A stretch of 8,181 nt of DNA from Verrucomicrobiales bacterium (GTDB lineage Bacteria; Verrucomicrobiota; Verrucomicrobiia; Verrucomicrobiales; DEV007), in NCBI GenBank assembly GCA_023253615.1, contig JALRFZ010000775.1, forward strand, positions 1 through 8,181. The letters are read 5' to 3'. Positions 1-6,640 of this stretch are shown here, piece after piece. Position 1 is the stretch's first letter, and every line of letters starts with the position of its first letter. The position numbers and the translations under genes were made by a program. The notes below the pieces were generated by a model. It had not been told where the DNA came from and did no database searches. It saw nothing but the letters and a program-made list of their open reading frames with translations.

Positions 1-934
1 GAAACGCCCGGTCAACACCGTCTTCCAGAACTACGCGCTCTTCCCCCACCTCACCTTGCGCCAGAACGTGGCCTTTGGTCCGGAACTCGCGAAACGCCTT
101 TCGCGCCAGGAGATCGATCGGGAAGTCGAGCGCATGCTCGAGCTCGTCGATCTCGCGGGCCACGCCGACAAAAAACCCGCCCAGATCAGCGGAGGCCAAA
201 AGCAGCGTGTCGCCATCGCGCGCGCCCTCATCAACAAACCCGAGGTGCTGTTGCTCGATGAACCGCTCGCCGCCCTGGATCTGAAGCTGCGCCAGCGACT
301 CCTCGTCGAGCTCGACGAATTGCACGAGGAGGTCGGCATCACCTTCCTCTACGTCACCCACGACCAGCACGAGGCCATGGGCATCAGCGACCGCATCGCG
401 GTGATGCGCGCCGGCAACATCGAGCAGATCGGCGCCCCCGCCGCGATCTACGAGACCCCGGTGAACAGCTTCGTCGCCGCCTTCATCGGAGACACGAATT
501 TCCTCAGCGGCCGCGTCGATGCCGTCGTCGACAGCGAACACAGCACCGGCACCTTCGATTACCTCGGCGGACCCATCCGCATCTACGACGACCGGCCCGT
601 GAAGGTCGGGGAGCGCGTCAGCCTCAGCCTCCGCCCCGAAAAAATCTCCCTTTCCCACCAGCGTCCGAATCCGCTGCCCGAAAACCGCAACGCGGTGAAG
701 GGAATCATCGAAGACATGATCTACCTCGGCTCGATGACGCGCTTCTGGGTCCGCACCGGCGAGGAGCTCCTCATGGTCGAGACCCAGCACGGTCGCTTTT
801 TCCTCGATGAAGCCAAACCGCCGCAGTGGGGCGACGAGGTCTGGGTGAGCTGGAATGCGAACGACGGCTACCTCCTCGAAAACTTCGCCGAAGAGGACCG
901 GCAATTGCTCTCCCTCCCCGACGACGACGAGTAA
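1..934 (+). CDS. potA: Spermidine/putrescine-type ABC transporter ATP-binding protein, 5' truncated by the window edge
   Basis: This is the cytoplasmic ATPase that powers PotBC-mediated uptake. The first whole codon begins at base 2; 310 residues are visible, so the N-terminus with Walker A lies outside the window. A TTG at 56 is not the start, because the Q-loop ([14 protein letters not shown]) is read in frame upstream of it. In order come the ABC signature SGGQKQR (from 188), Walker B LLLDEP (248-265) with D-loop ALD, and the H-loop His in VTHDQ (codon 359-361). After about residue 150 a C-terminal regulatory (TOBE-like) region follows, containing LRPEKISL. The match to E. coli PotA, recalled from memory, is continuous through the visible part. 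Three Pot-type genes follow on the same strand, which supports the assignment over generic sugar-transporter ATPases. The stop TAA is 20 bp before potB. Confidence 0.93.
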   Translation, partial: KRPVNTVFQNYALFPHLTLRQNVAFGPELAKRLSRQEIDREVERMLELVDLAGHADKKPAQISGGQKQRVAIARALINKPEVLLLDEPLAALDLKLRQRLLVELDELHEEVGITFLYVTHDQHEAMGISDRIAVMRAGNIEQIGAPAAIYETPVNSFVAAFIGDTNFLSGRVDAVVDSEHSTGTFDYLGGPIRIYDDRPVKVGERVSLSLRPEKISLSHQRPNPLPENRNAVKGIIEDMIYLGSMTRFWVRTGEELLMVETQHGRFFLDEAKPPQWGDEVWVSWNANDGYLLENFAEEDRQLLSLPDDDE

Positions 935-954
935 GCCGTCCTGACAAAGCCACC

Positions 955-1803
955 ATGACCCACCGGAAGAACGAGATCCTCCTCACCGCGCCGACGCTGA
1001 TCTGGCTCGCGGTGTTTTTTGTGATCCCGTCCTTCGCGATGGTCCTCGTCTCGTTCCGCCCCGCCAACGCCGACGGTGGCATCGAACCCGGCTGGAGCCT
1101 CGAGGCGTGGCGCGCCCTCGGCGACCCGGATTACCCCGTCATCCTCTGGCGCACCGTCTGGCTCAGCGTCGTCACCACCGTCGTCTGCCTCGCCATCGCC
1201 CTGCCCGTCGCCTTTCTTTTGGGACGGCTCGAGGGAAAATGGCGCGGCATCCTCCTCATGCTCGTGATCGTCCCTTTCTGGACGAATTTCGTCATCCGCG
1301 TCGCGGCCTGGCGCATCATCCTGCACCCCGAGGGCATGGTGCGGCAGGCACTCGTCAGCCTTGGCGTGATTGGCCCCGACACCCTCCTCCTCTACAACGA
1401 GGGCGCCGTACTGATGGTGATGATCTACACCCACCTGCCCTTCGCGATCCTGCCGCTCTACGCCGCGGCGGAGCGTTTCGATTACAGCCTCCTCGAGGCG
1501 GCGCGCGATCTCGGGGCGAGCGGATTCCGCGCCGTGATGAAAATCTTCGTGCCCGGCGTCAGCCGCGGCCTCCTCACCGCCATGGCCCTCGTCCTCATTC
1601 CGGCGCTCGGCTCCTACGTCATCCCCGACCTCGTCGGCGGACCTTCCGATGAGATGATCGGCAACAAGATCGCCCAGCGCACCCTCGGCAACCGCAACCT
1701 GCCGCAGGCCGCGACCCTGTCGCTCGCCCTGCTCGTCATCACCCTCATCCCCATCCTCGTGGTCTTTTTCATCAACCGGAAGGAGCACGCCGAGTCGCGA
1801 TGA
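955..1803 (+). CDS. potB: Polyamine-type ABC transporter permease, PotB family
   Basis: An inner-membrane permease of 282 residues that pairs with PotC to form the translocation channel. The frame is open upstream to 826, but that part overlaps potA and is rich in Arg/Pro, so the ATG at 955 (MTHRKNEILL) is chosen. It gives a normal PotB length, and the first hydrophobic helix (about residues 10-32) starts right after it. Further hydrophobic segments lie near 65-90, 98-118, 150-172, 205-228 and 254-273, about six in all. The cytoplasmic EAA loop that docks on the ATPase is at 181-200 (EAARDLGASGFRAVMKIFVP). No clear Shine-Dalgarno sequence precedes the start. The stop TGA shares bases with the potC start (ATGA at 1800-1803), indicating translational coupling. 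Confidence 0.93.
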   Translation: MTHRKNEILLTAPTLIWLAVFFVIPSFAMVLVSFRPANADGGIEPGWSLEAWRALGDPDYPVILWRTVWLSVVTTVVCLAIALPVAFLLGRLEGKWRGILLMLVIVPFWTNFVIRVAAWRIILHPEGMVRQALVSLGVIGPDTLLLYNEGAVLMVMIYTHLPFAILPLYAAAERFDYSLLEAARDLGASGFRAVMKIFVPGVSRGLLTAMALVLIPALGSYVIPDLVGGPSDEMIGNKIAQRTLGNRNLPQAATLSLALLVITLIPILVVFFINRKEHAESR

Positions 1804-2594
1804 AGTCGAGCCGCCTCCCCGCCATCATTCTGGGCCTGGTGCTGGTGTTTCTTTACCTGCCCATCGTTCTCCTCGTGGTGAACTCCTTCAACGAGGCCCG
1901 TTACAGCTCCACCTGGGGCGGGTTCACCCTGAAGTGGTACGAGGCCCTCCTCGACCGGCAGAACCGCGATCTCTGGGACGCCGCGCGACGCACCCTGTTC
2001 ATCGCCCTTTCCTCCAGCGGGATCTCCATGATCCTCGGCACCCTCTCCGCCTGCGCCCTCCACTGGTATCGCTCGAGGCTCCAGCAGATCCATTACGGCA
2101 TCCTCTACCTGCCCATCGTCATCCCCGATCTCCTCATGGGGATCAGCCTGCTCCTCTTCCTCGTCGCCCTCGGCGTCACCCTCGGCACGGGGACCATCCT
2201 CATCGCCCACATCACCTTCTGCGCCAGCTTCGTCACGGTGGTCGTGCTGGGGCGGCTCCAGGGTTTCGATGAAAATGTCATCGCCGCGGCCCGCGATCTC
2301 GGTGCCTCGAAATGGGTCATCATCCGCCGCATCATCCTGCCTCTCCTCGCTCCCGGGATCATCGCGGGGGGCCTCCTCGCCTTCACCCTTTCGGTTGACG
2401 ATTATGTCATCACGTTTTTCGTGACGGGACCGGGGTCCACGACCTTGCCGCTGAAGATCTACAGCATGGTGAAACACAGCAAGGACCTGCCCGTCATCAA
2501 CGCCATCTCCACCCTCTTCCTCATCCTCACCTTCCTGATTGTCTGGCTCAGCCAGCGCCTTACCGAACACCAACCCAACCGAGACAGCCGATGA
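1800..2594 (+). CDS. potC: Polyamine-type ABC transporter permease, PotC family
   Basis: The second channel subunit, 264 residues, matching the usual PotC size. Hydrophobic segments are visible near residues 8-30, 64-88, 100-124, 130-152, 182-207 and 233-252. The EAA-type loop is at about 161-180, with AAARDLGAS followed by KWVIIRRIILP; its first residue is Ile rather than Glu, a mild departure from the consensus. The region LSVDDYVITFFVTGPGSTTL (198-217) is the PotC-like stretch before the last helix. The start overlaps the potB stop by ATGA; AAGGAG near 1780 is a possible ribosome-binding site but lies far upstream, so coupling probably matters more. The stop overlaps the potD start in the same way (2591-2594). 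PotC rather than a second PotB is inferred from gene order and C-terminal similarity. Confidence 0.92.
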   Translation: MKSSRLPAIILGLVLVFLYLPIVLLVVNSFNEARYSSTWGGFTLKWYEALLDRQNRDLWDAARRTLFIALSSSGISMILGTLSACALHWYRSRLQQIHYGILYLPIVIPDLLMGISLLLFLVALGVTLGTGTILIAHITFCASFVTVVVLGRLQGFDENVIAAARDLGASKWVIIRRIILPLLAPGIIAGGLLAFTLSVDDYVITFFVTGPGSTTLPLKIYSMVKHSKDLPVINAISTLFLILTFLIVWLSQRLTEHQPNRDSR

Positions 2595-3622
2595 AACGCC
2601 TCCTCCTCCCCCTCCTCGCCGCCTCCCTCTTCCTCACCGCCTGCGGTGAGAAGAAGCCCGAACTGCACCTCTACACCTGGGACGACTACCTCAATCCCGA
2701 TCTCATCACCAAGTTCGAGGAGCAGCACAACTGCCGCCTCATCGTCGACATCTTCGATTCGAACGAAGCGATGCTCGCGAAGCTGAAGGCCGGAGCGACC
2801 GGCTATGACGTCCTCGTGCCGACCAGCTACATGGTGAAGGTCCTCGCCCGCGAAGGCATGATCATCGAGCTCGACAAGAGCAAGCTGCCGAACCTCCAGC
2901 ACGTCGACACCGACTACCTCACCAACCTCGCCTTCGACAAGGAAATGAAGTGGAGCGTCCCCTACATGCTCGCCCCCACCGGCATCGCCTACGTGAGCGA
3001 CCGCGTCGAGAACATCGAGCCGACCTGGCGCGTCTTCGAGCGGGCCGACCTGAAGGGCCGCATGACCCTCCTCAACGACTCCCGCGAGACCCTCGGGGCC
3101 GCGCTCAAGACGCTCGGCTTCAGCATCAACACCCTCGATCCCGCCCAGATCAACCAGGCCAAGGACCTCGTCATCTCGTGGAAGAAGAACCTCGCCAAAT
3201 TCGAGAGCGACCAATATGACAGCGGCCTCGCCTCCGCCGAATTCTTCGTCTCGCAGGCCTACGCCGGCGACGCCTTCCAGGCGCAGGAAGACAACGAGAA
3301 GATCGAATTCATCCTTCCCGCCGAAGGCACCTCGGTGGCCTGCGACGATCTCGTGATTTCAAAGGACGCCCCGAATCCCGAGCTCGCCTACGCCTTCATC
3401 AACTTCCTCACCGATCCCGCCAACGCCGCGGCGAACATGGAATACATCTACTACCTCGCCCCGAACAAGAGCGCCTACGAGCTCGTCAGCCAGGAATTCC
3501 GCGAGATCGACGCCCTCTTCCTCGACGCCGAGACCATGAAGAAATGCGAGGTCATCGACGACCTCGGCGAAAACAACAAGCTCTACCACGACGCCTGGGA
3601 TCTGATCCGGGCGGCGCAGTGA
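2591..3622 (+). CDS. potD: Polyamine-type substrate-binding lipoprotein, PotD/PotF family
   Basis: The extracytoplasmic solute receptor of the operon, 343 residues. The N-terminus is a lipoprotein signal: basic MKR, a Leu/Ala core and a lipobox LTAC with Cys18, so the mature protein should be lipid-anchored. E. coli PotD is a free periplasmic protein, so the anchor is a difference. Family landmarks are YTWDDY (28-33), YDVLVPTSY (72-80), DSRETLGAALKTLGFS (163-178) and APNKSAYELV (290-299). Compared from memory with E. coli PotD, the acidic ligand contacts equivalent to D168, E171 and D257 are kept (D163, E166, D252), as are W34, Y37 and Y293 (W30, Y33, Y288). W229, W255 and Q327 appear as Tyr224, Ala250 and Ile322. 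The class is firm; the exact substrate is uncertain. It starts in the ATGA overlap with potC. Confidence 0.9.
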   Translation: MKRLLLPLLAASLFLTACGEKKPELHLYTWDDYLNPDLITKFEEQHNCRLIVDIFDSNEAMLAKLKAGATGYDVLVPTSYMVKVLAREGMIIELDKSKLPNLQHVDTDYLTNLAFDKEMKWSVPYMLAPTGIAYVSDRVENIEPTWRVFERADLKGRMTLLNDSRETLGAALKTLGFSINTLDPAQINQAKDLVISWKKNLAKFESDQYDSGLASAEFFVSQAYAGDAFQAQEDNEKIEFILPAEGTSVACDDLVISKDAPNPELAYAFINFLTDPANAAANMEYIYYLAPNKSAYELVSQEFREIDALFLDAETMKKCEVIDDLGENNKLYHDAWDLIRAAQ

Positions 3623-3649
3623 GGGGCGGCGGGGGGGGGTGATGCCGGG
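3623..3649 (+). other. G-rich tract with a nine-G run, possible G-quadruplex
   Basis: Directly after the potD stop lies GGGG (3623-3626), CGGC, nine consecutive G (3631-3639), a seven-base loop and GGG (3647-3649). Splitting the nine-G run as 4+1+4, the tract fits the common quadruplex pattern of four G3+ runs with loops of 1-7 bases (4, 1 and 7), on the coding strand and therefore in the mRNA. No function is shown. The homopolymer is also a place where read or assembly errors are likely. I see no stem plus T-run terminator here. Confidence 0.4.
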
Positions 3650-3838
3650 ATGAAGGAGGGAGATGACATACCCGGAGGCTTACCCCGGACCGACCCTGCA
3701 ACCGGAGGCGATCCGGAATCGCCATTGGAGCAGGCTCCCGAGATCAACGAGCGTTTGCTGGCGGCGATATCCACGCCACCTTCGGAACGTTTGGTCTTCG
3801 AGACGGTAGCGGATTTGAGGAAAGCCCTGGGTATGTAG
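3650..3838 (+). CDS. Doubtful small hypothetical protein, 62 residues
   Basis: I do not recognise this ORF. It starts at an ATG 27 bp after the potD stop and ends 15 bp before the converging regulator gene. It lies in the same frame as potD, with no other stop between them. The first half is Gly/Pro/Asp-rich ([10 protein letters not shown]) and contains CCGGAGGC twice, exactly 30 bp (ten codons) apart at 3672 and 3702. The second half, from about residue 31, looks more protein-like and could form helices ([18 protein letters not shown]). No good Shine-Dalgarno sequence precedes the ATG, and the third-position G/C preference looks weaker than in the flanking genes. It could be a real small gene, the decayed tail of a lost gene, or chance. 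Confidence 0.3.
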   Translation: MKEGDDIPGGLPRTDPATGGDPESPLEQAPEINERLLAAISTPPSERLVFETVADLRKALGM

Positions 3839-3853
3839 CCGCAAACGCCCCCC

Positions 3854-5257
3854 TCACTCCTCCACCATCCCCATCTCCTTCAGCTTCCGCTGCATCGTGC
3901 GCCTCGAGATGCCGAGCAGTTTGGCGGCTTCGGTGCGGTGGTCGCCGGTGCGGTCGAGGGCGAGGCGGATGAGGCGCTCCTCCATCTTCGCGAGGTTGAG
4001 ATCCTCGGGCTCGGCGGCGACGGGTGACGGCAGCGTCGCTTTGGCTTTTCCGCCCGGGCCGCGCAGATCCCTCAGCGAATCATCCCGCAGAAACAGGGGC
4101 AAATGCCGCACGCCGATCTTGGGCGTGTTCGACATCACGACACCGTGCTCGATGACGGTGCGCAGCTCGCGGACGTTGCCGGGCCATTCGTATTCGAGGA
4201 GCAACTGCATCGCTTCGGCGGTGAGCTCCATCGGCGCTTTGCCGTTCTCTTCGGTGAACTCCTTCAGAAAAGCGTCGACGAGCAGCACGATGTCCTCCTT
4301 CCTCGCTCGCAGCGGCGGCATCGCGATGGAGACGACGTTGAGGCGGAAAAACAGATCATCACGGAAGGTGCCCTCGCGCACCATCGCGCTGAGGTCCTTG
4401 TTCGTCGCGGCGACGACGCGGACGTCGACCTTGATCGGTTTGTTCGAGCCGAGACGCTCGATTGTCCGTTCACCGATGGCGCGGAGCAATTTCACCTGCG
4501 TGTTGAGATCGATCTCGCCGATCTCGTCGAGGAAAAGGGTGCCGCCGTCGGCTTCCTCGAAGCGCCCGACACGACGCTCCATCGCCCCGGTGAAGGCACC
4601 GCGTTCGTGTCCGAAGAGTTCGCTCTCGAGGAGCTGCTCGCTGAGGGCGGCGCAGTGCACCGTGACGAGCTTCGACTTCGGCCGGCCGCTGAGGTGGTGG
4701 ATGGCACGCCCGACGAGTTCCTTGCCGGTGCCGCTCTCGCCTTCGATCAGCACCGTGGCACGGGTCGGCGCGACCTGGCGGATCGTTTCAAAGACCGGTT
4801 TCATCGCCGCGGAATGACCGATGATGTTCTCGAGTCCGTAGCGGTCCGAGACCTGCGTCTTCAGCGCGACGACCTCGGCCTCGACGGCCCGGCTACGGAT
4901 GGCGCGTTTGATGACGATCTCGAGCTCGTCGATGTTGAGCGGCTTGCTGACGTAGTCGTAGGCGCCCTTTTTCATCGCCTCGACCGCGACATCGACGGAG
5001 CCGTAGGCGGTCATGAGGATGCAGATGGGCGGCTTGGCCCGGGCCAAGGCACGGGTGATGAGGTCCATCCCGTTCTCGCCGCCGAGGCGGAGGTCGGTCA
5101 GCATCACGTCGATGGCTTCGTTTTTCAGGATCTCCTCGGCCTCGGCGATGTTCGCCGCGATGTAGACGTCGAACTCGTCCTCGAGCGAGAGGCGCAGGCC
5201 CTCGCGCGTGTTCTTCTCGTCGTCGACGATGAGGAGGGTGTGTTCGGTGAAGTTCAT
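3854..5257 (-). CDS. NtrC-family sigma-54-dependent response regulator (receiver, AAA+, Fis-type HTH)
   Basis: A cytoplasmic transcription activator of 467 residues with the standard three-domain build. Receiver, about 7-120: acidic pair D12/D13, phosphoacceptor D55 (MLTDLRLG), T83 and K105 (SKP). AAA+ sigma-54 activation domain, about 142-385: Walker A GESGTGKE (173-180), GAFTGA (220-225), which contacts sigma-54, Walker [11 protein letters not shown] (241-250), candidate arginine fingers in FRDDLFFRL (R299, R305) and WPGNVREL (358-365). The C-terminal Fis-type helix-turn-helix is at about 437-465 ([18 protein letters not shown]). All key residues are intact, so it should be phosphorylated and active at sigma-54 promoters. 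Its partner is the kinase upstream on the same strand, 107 bp away. The start [14 protein letters not shown] places the receiver in register; the ribosome-binding site is weak. The targets are unknown, so I give no gene symbol. Confidence 0.95.
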   Translation of the reverse strand: MNFTEHTLLIVDDEKNTREGLRLSLEDEFDVYIAANIAEAEEILKNEAIDVMLTDLRLGGENGMDLITRALARAKPPICILMTAYGSVDVAVEAMKKGAYDYVSKPLNIDELEIVIKRAIRSRAVEAEVVALKTQVSDRYGLENIIGHSAAMKPVFETIRQVAPTRATVLIEGESGTGKELVGRAIHHLSGRPKSKLVTVHCAALSEQLLESELFGHERGAFTGAMERRVGRFEEADGGTLFLDEIGEIDLNTQVKLLRAIGERTIERLGSNKPIKVDVRVVAATNKDLSAMVREGTFRDDLFFRLNVVSIAMPPLRARKEDIVLLVDAFLKEFTEENGKAPMELTAEAMQLLLEYEWPGNVRELRTVIEHGVVMSNTPKIGVRHLPLFLRDDSLRDLRGPGGKAKATLPSPVAAEPEDLNLAKMEERLIRLALDRTGDHRTEAAKLLGISRRTMQRKLKEMGMVEE

Positions 5258-5364
5258 TCAAAAGCGATCCAGGTCCGGCACTCCTTCATTCGCGTCAATT
5301 CGCGGGTATTTGCGGTCATTCGCGTTGAAAAAAGAAGGTGCGGTTTTGTCAGGATTCATCCGGT
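5258..5364 (-). other. Kinase-regulator intergenic spacer made largely of short repeats
   Basis: Two co-directional partner genes are separated by 107 bp rather than the overlap usual for such pairs. The spacer holds a decamer array (5285-5324), an A-rich stretch (GAAAAAAGAAGG, 5326-5337) and the start of a TTCATCC doublet that runs into the kinase stop codon. I see no convincing promoter, -24/-12 element or terminator hairpin on the minus strand. The spacer therefore looks like inserted repeat material, although an internal promoter for the regulator cannot be excluded. Confidence 0.55.
5285..5324. repeat. Tandem array of four decamers, NNNATTYGCG
   Basis: Four exact 10 bp units: TTCATTCGCG (5285), TCAATTCGCG (5295), GGTATTTGCG (5305) and GTCATTCGCG (5315). 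Each shares ATTYGCG in positions 4-10, and the first three positions vary. The array is wholly between genes. From memory, similar ATTCGCG/ATTCGTG strings recur between genes in several environmental bacterial genomes and yield spurious peptides such as IRVNSR; I could not check this here. Confidence 0.8.
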
Positions 5365-5371
5365 TCATCCC
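5354..5371. repeat. Nonamer doublet around TTCATCC overlapping the kinase stop codon
   Basis: TTCATCC occurs at 5355-5361 and 5364-5370, exactly 9 bp apart, within ATTCATCCG then GTTCATCCC. The kinase stop codon (plus-strand TCA at 5365-5367) lies in the second unit. With only two copies this is weak evidence by itself. The neighbouring decamer array makes a repeat origin more plausible. Confidence 0.45.
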
Positions 5372-6555
5372 TCCACCTCCACATCGATCACCGCGCTCTC
5401 CGCCTTCGACGGCAAAAACCGCATCAGTTTCTCGGCGCGGGGCAGGTAGACGGTCACCTCGGTGCCGATGCCTTCGCGGCTCTTGAATTCGACTTCGCCG
5501 CCGTGGTCGTGCACGATGCGGTGAATGATGAGCAGGCCCAGACCAGACCCTGTCTTCTTGGTGGTGTAATAGGGTTCAAAGACCCGGCTGACCTGGTCGG
5601 CGGGGACTCCGGGACCGTTGTCGGCGATGGTGAAAAAGACGTTCTCATCGTCGCACCCGGTGCGCACGGTGATCCCGCCGTCGCTGCCCATCGCCTGGCA
5701 ACTGTTGCGGACGAGGTTGTAGAGAACCTGCTTCAACTGATCCTGGTCGACATGGAGGAGCGGCAGTCCCTCGGCGAGGTCGAGCGTCACGGCGATGCGC
5801 CGATCGGCGACCTCGGGTCCGATGAAGTTCATGGCTTCCTCGATGAGCTGGTTCAGGTCGGTCGTCTGTGGCACGGGCCGCACCGGGCGCACCGCGTTGA
5901 GGAATTTCTCCACGATGAAGTCGAGCCGCTTGATCTCGCCGCGTGCGATCTCGAGGGATTCGAGAAGTTCTCCGGCGAGATCGGGATCGACGCGTTTCTT
6001 GATCTTCCGCTCGACGACCTGGAGGTGGATGTTCAGCGAATTGAGCGGATTGCCGATCTCATGGGCGACACCGGCGGCGAGGCTGGTGACGGCCTCGAGT
6101 TTGCCCGATTCGATTTCCTGCCGTTGGCGAGCCACGGTGCGGGTCTGATCGCGCAGGATGATGACGGGGCCGACGAGGTCCTCGCCCGAATCCCGGTCGG
6201 CGAGCGGGGCGACGTAGAAATTGAGAAAACGCGGCTCGGGATAACGCACGACGAGGTCGCGGTTCACGACGCCACCGGTGGCGGTGATTTCCTCCCAGTC
6301 GAGCCCGGGGAACAGCGTCGCGACGTCACCCCGGATCGCTTCCTTGGGATCGAGGCCGAAAAAGTCGCAGGCGGCCTGGTTGATGTAGTGGATCGATCCC
6401 TTCGCTCCGGTCACGACCACACCCTCGCGCAAGACCTCGAAGACTTTCTCCAAAAAGCCCTTTTCCTGCACGATCTTCAGGACGAGGCGCTGGATTTCCT
6501 CGGGCTCGAGGCGGTCGAGCCGGTCGAGGAGTCGATCAATCATGCCGGGGTTCAT
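5365..6555 (-). CDS. Soluble PAS-domain sensor histidine kinase, NtrB-like
   Basis: A cytoplasmic kinase of 396 residues, partner of the NtrC-family regulator that follows it. The frame is open back to 6765, but that extension is antisense to cutA and partly translated repeat DNA, so ATG 6555 (MNPGMIDRLL) is preferred; ATG 6543 (MIDRLL) is an equal alternative. Neither has a clear Shine-Dalgarno sequence. Domains: a charged helical N-terminus (5-40); a PAS domain about 40-145 (GVVVTGAKGSIHYIN, then FFGLD); an H-box with phosphoacceptor H165 (AAGVAHEIGNPLNSL); N-box N280/N284; G1 DNGPG (312-316); F-box FEPYYTTK (327-334); G2 GSGLGL (336-341). The catalytic elements are complete. No transmembrane helix or signal peptide is visible, so the signal should be internal and read by the PAS domain or a partner protein. 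The ligand cannot be inferred. Confidence 0.92.
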   Translation of the reverse strand: MNPGMIDRLLDRLDRLEPEEIQRLVLKIVQEKGFLEKVFEVLREGVVVTGAKGSIHYINQAACDFFGLDPKEAIRGDVATLFPGLDWEEITATGGVVNRDLVVRYPEPRFLNFYVAPLADRDSGEDLVGPVIILRDQTRTVARQRQEIESGKLEAVTSLAAGVAHEIGNPLNSLNIHLQVVERKIKKRVDPDLAGELLESLEIARGEIKRLDFIVEKFLNAVRPVRPVPQTTDLNQLIEEAMNFIGPEVADRRIAVTLDLAEGLPLLHVDQDQLKQVLYNLVRNSCQAMGSDGGITVRTGCDDENVFFTIADNGPGVPADQVSRVFEPYYTTKKTGSGLGLLIIHRIVHDHGGEVEFKSREGIGTEVTVYLPRAEKLMRFLPSKAESAVIDVEVEG

Positions 6556-6561
6556 GGGGGA

Positions 6562-6575
6562 GCGGCCGGGGCCGC
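6562..6575 (-). promoter_or_regulatory. GC-only palindrome just upstream of the kinase start
   Basis: GCGGCC-GG-GGCCGC is a perfect inverted repeat ending 6 bp before the ATG at 6555. In the kinase mRNA it could fold into a five-pair GC stem with a four-base loop, where a ribosome would bind. It could limit initiation at 6555 and favour 6543, bind a protein, or be chance in GC-rich DNA. Confidence 0.3.
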
Positions 6576-6586
6576 GGAGATAGGAC

Positions 6587-6618
6587 TGGAGTATTGGAGT
6601 GGTGGAGTGTTGGAATGA
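6587..6618. repeat. Tandem array of four octamers, TGGARTNN
   Basis: Four exact 8 bp units: TGGAGTAT (6587), TGGAGTGG (6595), TGGAGTGT (6603) and TGGAATGA (6611). It occupies about a third of the 85 bp divergent gap between the kinase and cutA, so promoters for both genes would have to lie in or beside it. Read as protein on the minus strand it gives low-complexity text (HSTTPILQ), which argues against extending the kinase upstream. From memory, similar TGGAGTATTGGAGT strings occur between genes in other environmental bacteria. Confidence 0.8.
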
Positions 6619-6640
6619 GGAAAGCGTGCGAAGTTGCCTG

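Noticed and set aside
826..954. An upstream start for potB at 826
   Set aside because: The added residues overlap potA in another frame and are Arg/Pro-rich. Family-like sequence and the first membrane helix begin after ATG 955.
868..3214. Long minus-strand ORFs across potB, potC and potD (868-1788, 1614-2573, 2459-3214)
   Set aside because: They are antisense to clear Pot genes, have highly skewed Asp/Glu/Gly/Arg-rich composition, and match no family. They follow from the C/G-ending codons of the real genes.
5285..5324. A CRISPR array or operator set
   Set aside because: Units are 10 bp with no spacer structure and no cas genes are nearby. It is a simple tandem repeat.
4103..6618. Long plus-strand ORFs opposite the regulator and kinase (4103-5449, 5338-6618)
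   Set aside because: They are antisense to intact two-component genes whose motifs are unmistakable. Their translations are Asp/Val/Arg-rich with no domain, and they run through the repeat spacers.
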